From Boseongicola sp. SB0675_bin_26 (lineage in GTDB: Bacteria > Pseudomonadota > Alphaproteobacteria > Rhodobacterales > Rhodobacteraceae), in the NCBI GenBank assembly GCA_009843725.1, contig VYCX01000116.1, positions 1 through 5,862 of the forward strand: a DNA stretch of 5,862 bases, given 5' to 3'. Of this stretch, positions 1-4,984 are shown piece after piece. Position numbers and translations under genes: made by a program. The notes below the pieces were generated by a model. That model saw nothing but the letters and a program-made list of their open reading frames with translations. It searched no databases and was not told the DNA's origin. Within the stretch, counting starts at the first letter, position 1. Each line of letters begins with the position of its first letter.

Positions 1-55
1 CCGCGCCATCTGAGCAAATGTCATGAAGGAAAGTTCATTTGGGAATCGAGGCTAG
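1..55. other. Unassigned sequence beyond the permease breakpoint
   Basis: These bases lie past the point where the permease reading frame stops resembling its family. No gene can be recognised. One plus-strand frame stays open, and a minus-strand ATG at 7-9 could begin a gene leaving the window, but it has no convincing ribosome binding site. The stretch holds a small dyad, ATGAA (23-27) and TTCAT (34-38) around a six-base loop, and an overlapping CAAATG (15-20) / CATTTG (36-41) pair. It is probably the flank of a rearrangement or of an inserted element. Confidence 0.4.
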
Positions 56-460
56 CCCTGGCGTATAGAAGAACAGCCACAAGTTCGCTGCGGCAATCAT
101 CGGCAGCACGGTAGGAGTGAAATAGGCGGTGCGCACGAATCCGCGCGCGGAGATCTTGGAATTGGCCCAGAGCGCCATGGCCAAGGCGATCCCGATAGAC
201 ACGGGAATCGTCGCGGCGGCATAGATCAGGTTGCTCTTGACGACGAGCCAGAAGGTCGGGTCGGCAAAAAGGTCCCCGTAGTTTTCGGTGCCGACGAATT
301 CAGTGGGCCTGCGACGGGTGCCACGTGAGAACATCGACGACCAGAGCGTTGCGATGGAGGGGTAGAACGCGAAGGTCGTCAGCAGCACTGCTGCGGGTGA
401 GAACAGGAGCCAGCCATTTATGGCCTGCCTGCGTCGTTCCAGATTGACGTGAGCAGACAT
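35..460 (-). pseudogene. Truncated ABC sugar transporter permease (MalF/UgpA type), N-terminal part
   Basis: This is the 5' half of an inner-membrane permease of a carbohydrate-type ABC importer. The 141-residue product starts at an ATG preceded by TGGAGAG at a five-base distance. It has a basic N-terminus (ERRRQ) and membrane segments at about residues 15-35, 72-97 and 112-132. The stretch ending WLFFYTPG (to residue 135) is typical of MalF/UgpA-like permeases. Six unrelated residues and a TGA then follow, whereas family members run to about 290 residues. The cytoplasmic EAA loop that docks on the ATPase is therefore missing, and the protein cannot form a working channel. It lies directly downstream of the binding-protein remnant on the same strand, the usual order in such operons. 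Family assignment is firm. The exact substrate cannot be told. The break falls near positions 50-57. Confidence 0.85.
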
Positions 461-483
461 GGAGGCTCTCCAGTTGACGGCTA

Positions 484-511
484 GGTCGGGCCGGTTTCGA
501 CCGGCCCGACC
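484..511 (-). promoter_or_regulatory. Strong intergenic stem-loop between binding-protein and permease genes
   Basis: Arms 484-495 (GGTCGGGCCGGT) and 500-511 pair perfectly over 12 bases around a four-base loop; on the transcribed minus strand the loop reads CGAA. It lies 7 bases after the binding-protein stop and about 23 bases before the permease start. No T-tract follows in the direction of transcription, so it is not a classic intrinsic terminator. In malE-malF-like operons such hairpins protect the upstream mRNA 3' end, or partly terminate, so that more binding protein than permease is made. That role is inferred here from position and structure. Confidence 0.8.
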
Positions 512-518
512 GGATCAT

Positions 519-1226
519 CTATTGATAGTCGCGCAGCTGTCGCACTGCTGCGGCCTGCGCTTCGCGCAAAGCATCTGCGGCTTCCTTGGAGCCCGTCAGG
601 GCGGACTGAATCGCGTTGTTCAGGCCTTCACGAACCCGCGCCGTCTCGAAGGTCGAGAATTCGGCCACCGCATTCTCCAGCTGGTTTCGCGCCACCAAGG
701 CGGGAGGGAACTCCTGCGTGTAGGCCTTCAATGCCTCGGTTTCGTAGGCTGCAGGAGACACGCCCATGTATCCGGTCGCGATTGACCAGGCGGCGGCTTG
801 CTCGGGCGAGGTCATGAACTTGATCAGCTTGAGCGCTGCCGCCTTTTCCTCGTCTGACGTATCCTTGAACAGGTAGAAGTTGCCGCCACCCGTTGGCGAG
901 CCTTTCCGCACATTCGCCGGCAGTTCCGCCACGCCGAAATCAAAGCTTGCATTGTTCTTCACTGCCGTCAGGTTGCCGGTGGAGTGCCACATCATCGCGG
1001 TCTGTCCTTCGAGGAATGCCTGACGCAATGTACCCCACTCGACCGTGCCGGTCGGCATGATTCCGTGCTCGGAAGACAACGACTTCCAGAACTCCAGCGT
1101 CTCCACGACCTTTGGATCGTCGAAATACGTCGTCAGTCCGTCGCCGGACATGACCTCTTTGCCGTTCTGGATCGCAAGCGCCTGGAACATCCAGTAAGGG
1201 TAACCGGTGGACGGGATCATCAATAT
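519..1226 (-). pseudogene. 3' fragment of an ABC extracellular solute-binding protein gene (UgpB/MalE type)
   Basis: The last 235 residues of a periplasmic binding protein for a carbohydrate-type ABC importer are preserved. The recognisable part begins at IPSTGYPYWMFQALAIQNG and runs through features typical of family-1 binding proteins: a DDPKVVETLEFWKSL helix, an FLEGQTAMMWHSTG strand-turn, a GGGNFYLFKDTSDEEKAAAL segment and a TSPEQAAAW helix. It ends with a helical, Ala-rich tail and a TAG stop. Family members are usually 410-440 residues, so about the first 190, including the signal peptide, are gone. The frame stays open to 1415, but that upstream part is only the antisense of the HAD gene and shows no family resemblance. 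With no promoter, start or export signal of its own it is most likely a remnant. The permease fragment follows directly downstream. Confidence 0.85.
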
Positions 1227-1231
1227 TTGAT
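1219..1231. other. Rearrangement junction with a small perfect dyad
   Basis: Two oppositely oriented, 5'-truncated genes meet here: the binding-protein fragment reading left and the HAD gene reading right. The AT-rich sequence ATCAATATTTGAT is a dyad with five-base arms and a three-base centre, placed exactly where protein similarity changes from one gene to the other. It may be the scar of an inversion or deletion joined at short matching ends. No insertion sequence is visible at the point itself. Confidence 0.55.
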
Positions 1232-2089
1232 CGCTACGAAGAGGTAAGAAGTCGTTTTCCGCCCGTACTGACGCGGACGCAGACGGTCGATATCCGGTCG
1301 CTGCTAGAGATAGCAGACGAGGTCGATGCATTTGTCTTTGATGCGTTCGGCGTGCTGAATGTCGGCGAAACCCTGATACCGGGTGCTGACAAACGCCTTG
1401 ATCAGCTTCGTGCACGCGGGTGTGCGATCCGCAATCTGACCAACGCAGCCAGCCATGATCGCAGCGGAGTAGTCGCCAAATTCAAGCACCTGGGCTTGGC
1501 GGTTGGGGACGACGAGATCATCACAAGCCGGGATGCCGCTCTGCGCCACCTGACGAGGGGAAGCTGGGGTGTCATCGCTGCGCAAGAAGACCCGCTGGCG
1601 GACTTGCCCACGAGTGTCCATCGTCTTGACGATGCCCCCGATAGCTACGACGCGGTCGACAATTTTCTGTTTCTCTCTACCGCCAACTGGACACCTAAAC
1701 GGCAGAGCTTGCTTCATGCCGCAATGCAAAACAGGCCCCGCAGCCTGTGGATTGGCAACGCCGATTTAGCGGCCCCTCGCAACGACGGGTTCTCGGTTGA
1801 GCCAGGCCACTACGGTCACTTGATCGCGGACCTGTACCCCAACCGAGTACGGTTCTTCGGCAAGCCGTTCCCAGAGGTATATGAGTCGATCGAAGCAACG
1901 CTGCCAGGTGTTCCTCGAGAGAGAATTGCGATGTGCGGGGATACCCTGCATACGGATATTCTGGGCGCGGCCGCACGCGGCTGGCGAAGCGTGCTTGTGA
2001 CCCAGGATGGATTGTTTGCTGGGCATGACACAAGGCGGTTCTCGGCAAAGTCGAGGCTGTTTGCCGACTGGCGACTTGCACGCATCTGA
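1226..2089 (+). pseudogene. Class IIA HAD-superfamily hydrolase, start codon apparently lost
   Basis: The frame encodes about 287 residues of a NagD-like (class IIA) haloacid-dehalogenase-superfamily protein, close to the usual 280-290. Numbering from 1226, motif I is FVFDAFGVLN (Asp39 as nucleophile), motif II is NLTNAAS (Thr72), the motif III lysine is in GKPFPE (Lys213), and motif IV is CGDTLHTD (Asp239, Asp244). A C2 cap lies between motifs II and III. In motif I the usual second Asp of DxD is Phe41. Replacement of that residue by an aromatic occurs in some class IIA branches, but it makes phosphatase activity uncertain. The family-like N-terminus FDRYEEVRSRFPP begins at the junction, and no in-frame ATG, GTG or TTG lies between there and the GTG at 1352. 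Starting at 1352 would drop Asp39. Either the gene is a pseudogene missing only a few codons, or it is read from an unusual start. Its C-terminus looks complete. Confidence 0.75.
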
Positions 2090-2214
2090 CTTTCTTGGAA
2101 AACCCCGCCATGTGTCCAGGGATGCCATGTGATGCTCCTCGCATTCTCAAATGAAGGCCGTTGCAACGACGGGATCCAAGAGTCGAGAAACGCGTGCGCA
2201 CTTGCCGCGTGCCG

Positions 2215-2250
2215 GGCCGGCATTGCGAGGATCTGGCGTCAGTGCCGGCC
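2215..2250 (+). promoter_or_regulatory. GC-rich stem-loop in the operon leader region
   Basis: GGCCGGCA (2215-2222) and TGCCGGCC (2243-2250) pair perfectly. Three more pairs, one of them G-T, extend the stem to 11 with a 14-base loop. No T-tract follows, so a classic intrinsic terminator is unlikely. It lies upstream of the proposed promoter, so it might form in a transcript reading through from the HAD gene, or act as a DNA site. Confidence 0.5.
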
Positions 2251-2274
2251 ACGGTGCGCGTCAATGCTTGACGC
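2236..2274. promoter_or_regulatory. Candidate operator: 17-base palindrome plus a tandem half-site
   Basis: GCGTCAATGCTTGACGC at 2258-2274 is a perfect inverted repeat with seven-base arms and a three-base centre. Its right arm contains the TTGACG that could serve as a -35 box. A near-copy of its left half, GCGTCAGTGC, sits at 2236-2245, 22 bases upstream, about two helical turns. This layout suits a repressor or activator that binds as a dimer and controls the operon starting at 2360. The regulator is not in the window, and its family cannot be named from the site alone. Confidence 0.5.
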
Positions 2275-2296
2275 TGGAATTGGAAATCGTTGATAT
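2268..2296 (+). promoter_or_regulatory. Possible sigma-70-type promoter for the oxidoreductase operon
   Basis: TTGACG at 2268-2273 matches the -35 consensus at five of six bases. Seventeen bases later TGATAT (2291-2296) is a poor -10 (three of six). Transcription would start near 2303 and leave a leader of roughly 55 bases. The spacing, the strong -35 and the overlap with a palindrome favour it; the weak -10 means it may need an activator or may not be real. Confidence 0.35.
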
Positions 2297-2321
2297 CTCG
2301 GAGACTTGGTTCGATTCCAAG
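2280..2321. repeat. Inverted repeat and tRNA T-arm look-alike
   Basis: CTTGG (2305-2309), loop TTCGATT (2310-2316) and CCAAG (2317-2321) form exactly the five-pair stem and seven-base loop of a tRNA T-arm. The right side also pairs with TTGGAAATCG at 2280-2289 (CGATTCCAA at 2312-2320, with one bulge). No matching acceptor 5' strand, anticodon arm or CCA end is found, so it is not a tRNA gene. It may be an operator, a leader hairpin, or the 3' remnant of a tRNA used as an attachment site. Confidence 0.4.
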
Positions 2322-2359
2322 CGTTGTCGCTGAATGTCGCGGTTGAGTTGAGGTCCGGA

Positions 2360-3502
2360 ATGTCGGAAGTGATCAATTACGGAATTGTCGGCTGCGGAAT
2401 GATGGGGCAGGAGCATGCGCGCAACATTGCGCTGCTGCCGGATGCCCGGGTTTCGGCAATTTTCGAGCCGGATGCACAGATGGCCGAAGCGGCACGGGCG
2501 GCCGTTCCTGCGGCGCGAATGCATGGATCGCTGGCCGGCTTTCTTGCCGACCCAGGGATTGACTGCCTGGTGATCGCCTCGCCCAACCATCTCCACGCTG
2601 CCCAGTTCGAAGCGATCGCGCGCACGCGCCCGCTGCCGCTGCTGATCGAAAAGCCGCTCTATACCCGTGCGACCGACGCGAAGCGGATTCTGGGACTTGC
2701 CGCCGAGTATCCCGCACCGGTCTGGGTCGGCATGGAATATCGCTACATGCCGCCCATCAAGTCGTTCATCGAGGAGGTTGCCGATGCCACGGGCGGTCCG
2801 ACGATGCTTACCATTCGCGAGCACCGGTTTCCGTTCCTGCACAAGGTCGGCGACTGGAACAGGTTCAATCGCAACACGGGCGGGACGCTTGTCGAGAAGT
2901 GCTGCCATTTCTTCGACCTGATGCGGCACATCCTTGAGGGGGAGCCCGAACGCGTCATGGCCTCGGCCGGACAGGACGTCAATCACCTGAACGAGGACTA
3001 TGAAGGCGAAACGCCCGACATCTGGGACGGCGCCTACGTCATCGTCGAATTCGACAACGGCTGTCGCGCGATGCTTGAGCTTTGCATGTATGCGGAAGGC
3101 TCAGACTTCCAGGAGGAATTGACCGCGGTCGGGCCGAAGGGCAAGATCGAGGCACGGGTTCCAGGCCCGCTCCGATTCTGGCCCGAGCGTCTGGGGTCGC
3201 CGCCCCGGCCGCAGGTGGTGGTTTCGCCCCGCGAGCCAAAGGGCCCGCGATCGGTCGACATTCCGATCGATCCGGAACTGCAGGCCGTCGGCGATCACAA
3301 TGGCGCGACATACTACCAGCATGTGCGGTTCCTTGACATGTTGAGGAACGGCGGCGAGCCGGAGGTCGGGCTTCTTGACGGTGCCTGCGCAGTCGAGATG
3401 GGCCTTGCCGCGCAGGAGGCCGCCGCGAAGGGGATGGTTGTGCATATGCGCACCGTGACGCTGACAGAACAGGACGTGTCGCGAAAGGGCGCGACCGGAT
3501 AA
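2360..3502 (+). CDS. Gfo/Idh/MocA family NAD(P)-dependent oxidoreductase
   Basis: This 380-residue cytoplasmic enzyme should oxidise or reduce a hydroxyl or carbonyl group, typically on a sugar, inositol or related polyol, with NAD(P). The N-terminal Rossmann fold shows GCGMMG at residues 11-16 and the substrate-side motif EKP at 97-99, whose Lys98 is the usual catalytic lysine. The C-terminal alpha/beta domain has GGTLVEKCCHFFD (174-186) with the conserved His183; Glu179 takes the place held by Asp in many relatives. The start is the ATG at 2360, six bases after GAGG. The frame is open further up to a TTG at 2306, but those 18 codons show no family resemblance and lack a binding site. It is the first gene of the operon and is followed after 67 bases by the Rieske oxygenase gene. 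Family is certain; the substrate is unknown, though context suggests an amine or amine-bearing compound. Confidence 0.93.
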   Translation: MSEVINYGIVGCGMMGQEHARNIALLPDARVSAIFEPDAQMAEAARAAVPAARMHGSLAGFLADPGIDCLVIASPNHLHAAQFEAIARTRPLPLLIEKPLYTRATDAKRILGLAAEYPAPVWVGMEYRYMPPIKSFIEEVADATGGPTMLTIREHRFPFLHKVGDWNRFNRNTGGTLVEKCCHFFDLMRHILEGEPERVMASAGQDVNHLNEDYEGETPDIWDGAYVIVEFDNGCRAMLELCMYAEGSDFQEELTAVGPKGKIEARVPGPLRFWPERLGSPPRPQVVVSPREPKGPRSVDIPIDPELQAVGDHNGATYYQHVRFLDMLRNGGEPEVGLLDGACAVEMGLAAQEAAAKGMVVHMRTVTLTEQDVSRKGATG

Positions 3503-3516
3503 CGGCAGCTGTCCAT

Positions 3517-3551
3517 CGTTGCCCGGTTCCTCTGGAGCGACTTGGGCAACG
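3517..3551 (+). promoter_or_regulatory. Inverted repeat just upstream of the Rieske oxygenase gene
   Basis: CGTTGCCC (3517-3524) and GGGCAACG (3544-3551) pair perfectly around a 19-base loop, in the 67-base gap before the oxygenase start. GTCCAT occurs directly repeated next to the arms (3511-3516, 3551-3556). The right arm ends a few bases before the TTGGAG ribosome binding site. There is no T-run, so it is not an intrinsic terminator. An mRNA hairpin that sets relative expression, or a protein site, are both possible. Confidence 0.5.
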
Positions 3552-3569
3552 TCCATTGGAGTGGCTGAC

Positions 3570-4715
3570 ATGACACAAGATGACCTGGCATCCGTGCTGC
3601 GACCCGTGGAGACGGCCAACGGATTGCCGAACGCACATTACACGTCCGAAGAGATATACGGGCGCGAGCGCGAACGGCTATGGTTCTCGACCTGGACGGG
3701 CATTTGCGTTGCGGCCGAAGTGCCCGGGCCGGGCGACGCTAGACCAATCGACTTCCTGGGCGTTCCGCTCTTCGTCATCAGGGGCAGGGATGGCCAGGTC
3801 CGCGTGTTCCAGAACGTTTGCCGCCATCGCGGCATGACCCTCGTGACGGAGCCGTGCACGATCGAGGGCGCGATCCGCTGCCCCTATCATTCCTGGTGCT
3901 ACAGCCACGAGGGCAGGCTGGTCGCGACGCCGCATGTCGGCGGACCGGGCAGGAACTCCCATGCGGGGATCAGGCGTGAGGACCTCGGACTTCTCGAGGT
4001 GCGGACGCATGTGTGGATGGATGTCGTGTTCGTGAACTTCTCCGGAGACGCTCCCGAATTCGCCGACCTGCACGCCGATCTGATCGCCCGCTGGGCGGAA
4101 TTCGACGTTCCTGTCCATCATGGTGGCCCGGACAGCCGCTTTCAGCTGGATTGCCGCACGAACTGGAAGCTTGCGGTCGAGAACTTCTGTGAAAGCTATC
4201 ATCTGCCTTGGGTGCATCCGGGCCTGAACAGCTATTCGCGACTCGAAGATCATTACCATATCGAGGCGCCCGGGCGGTTCTTTGGCCAGGGCACCGAGGT
4301 CTACCGGCAGATACGCGACGATGACGGGACGGTGTTCCCCGACTTTCCCGGGCTTTCGGAAAAGTGGGACACGGCCGGCGAATACATCACGGTGGTGCCG
4401 AACGTCATGATGGGCGTTCAGCGCGACCATGTCTTCGTGATCATCCTCGAGGCCAAAGGGCCTGGCATGACCCAGGAGCACATCCATCTCTACTATGCTT
4501 CGCCGGAAACGTCCGGCCCCCTGCGACTCAAGAACACCGAACAGTGGAAGGAGGTCTTCCTCGAAGACGTCGGCGTCGTGGAGGGCATGCAGGCGGCGCG
4601 CCGCGCTCCGGGATTTGACGGCGGCCGCTTTTCCCCGGCGATGGACGGGCCGACCCACCTGTTCCACCGCTGGGTTGCCGAACGCATGTCGGAACCGTTG
4701 GCGGCCGCCGAGTGA
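3570..4715 (+). CDS. Rieske non-heme iron oxygenase, alpha (catalytic) subunit
   Basis: The 381-residue protein should use O2 and electrons from a separate reductase to hydroxylate or N-demethylate a small substrate in the cytoplasm. The Rieske [2Fe-2S] ligands are Cys84, His86, Cys104 and His107 (CRH, 17 residues, CPYH). The catalytic domain carries NWKLAVENFCESYHLPWVHP (198-217) with iron ligands His211 and His216, and Asp333 in LEDVGVVEG as the likely third ligand. Glu208 sits where ring-hydroxylating dioxygenases have the bridging Asp. Carnitine oxygenase CntA also uses Glu there, which fits a quaternary-amine group rather than an aromatic one. ATG 3570 is chosen because TTGGAG lies eight bases ahead; the frame is open to 3519, but those codons look non-coding and cover the inverted repeat. 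Neither a beta subunit nor a reductase is present. Family certain; amine substrate inferred from the flavoprotein downstream. Confidence 0.92.
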   Translation: MTQDDLASVLRPVETANGLPNAHYTSEEIYGRERERLWFSTWTGICVAAEVPGPGDARPIDFLGVPLFVIRGRDGQVRVFQNVCRHRGMTLVTEPCTIEGAIRCPYHSWCYSHEGRLVATPHVGGPGRNSHAGIRREDLGLLEVRTHVWMDVVFVNFSGDAPEFADLHADLIARWAEFDVPVHHGGPDSRFQLDCRTNWKLAVENFCESYHLPWVHPGLNSYSRLEDHYHIEAPGRFFGQGTEVYRQIRDDDGTVFPDFPGLSEKWDTAGEYITVVPNVMMGVQRDHVFVIILEAKGPGMTQEHIHLYYASPETSGPLRLKNTEQWKEVFLEDVGVVEGMQAARRAPGFDGGRFSPAMDGPTHLFHRWVAERMSEPLAAAE

Positions 4716-4948
4716 TTGCAGGCGAACTGGCAGCCCTCGAACGCGAACTGCTCGCCGCACATGAAACCGGTGACGGCGACGCGTTGATCGGGCTCTATGC
4801 GGTGGCTGCGGACAAGGCGGAGGCATCTGATGACATCGACTCTGCCGCGTTCTTTCTCACGCATGCGTGGATCTTCGCTCTTGAACGAGGTGACGAGCGG
4901 GCGGAATCGCTTCGGACGCGGCTGGCGAACTGGGGGAGGGTCGATTGA
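4712..4948 (+). CDS. Small acidic helical protein of unknown function, coupled to the oxygenase
   Basis: This 78-residue protein begins at a GTG that overlaps the oxygenase stop (GTGA at 4712-4715), an arrangement typical of translational coupling; only a weak binding site precedes it. I do not recognise the family. The sequence looks wholly helical: an amphipathic start (GELAALERELLAAHETGD), then ALIGLYAVAADKAEA, then a segment with aromatic residues (AAFFLTHAWIFALERGD) and a final basic helix ending in NWGRVD. The pattern of paired helices resembles a short TPR-like hairpin. There is no signal peptide, no clear membrane span and no metal-binding Cys cluster. Its tight placement between oxygenase and flavoprotein genes suggests an accessory subunit or assembly factor for one of them. 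That role is inference. The frame has good codon use and stops 36 bases before the next gene. Confidence 0.75.
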   Translation: MIAGELAALERELLAAHETGDGDALIGLYAVAADKAEASDDIDSAAFFLTHAWIFALERGDERAESLRTRLANWGRVD

Positions 4949-4984
4949 GCGGACGGCGGAAGTCACTTTGAGCAGGAGACGGTC

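Larger units (their letters stand above)
2090..2359. other. Non-coding regulatory region upstream of the oxidoreductase operon
   Basis: No gene is supported in these 270 bases. They hold several short symmetric or repeated elements: GCCATGTG repeated directly at 2107-2114 and 2124-2131, the ten-base palindrome CGTTGCAACG at 2159-2168, a long GC-rich hairpin, a 17-base palindrome over a possible -35 box and a T-arm look-alike. No T-rich terminator for the HAD gene is seen. The density of dyads suggests a control region for the operon starting at 2360. Confidence 0.5.

Noticed and set aside
459..785. Plus-strand open frame opposite the binding-protein fragment
   Set aside because: It crosses the intergenic hairpin and lacks a binding site; the minus strand clearly encodes the binding-protein C-terminus.
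1227..1415. Extension of the binding-protein frame up to 1415
   Set aside because: The added residues are Arg/Ser-rich with no signal peptide and are simply the antisense of the HAD N-terminus.
1695..2264. Minus-strand open frame of 189 codons opposite the HAD gene
   Set aside because: The product has low-complexity, Arg/Ser-rich composition, and the plus strand carries the HAD motifs III and IV.
2215..2274. Intrinsic terminator for the HAD gene
   Set aside because: Stable stems are present, but none is followed by a T-rich tract.
2306..2359. TTG at 2306 as start of the Gfo/Idh gene
   Set aside because: The extra 18 residues precede the normal N-terminus of the family, there is no ribosome binding site for this TTG, and it lies in the proposed promoter and repeat region.
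3519..3569. Upstream start of the Rieske gene at 3519
   Set aside because: It would place the intergenic inverted repeat inside the coding region and has no binding site, whereas ATG 3570 has TTGGAG at a suitable distance.
3678..4826. Long minus-strand open frame (382 codons) opposite the Rieske gene
   Set aside because: Its product is rich in Arg, Pro and His without domain motifs, which is what a GC-rich coding strand produces in its antisense. The plus strand has clear iron-ligand motifs.
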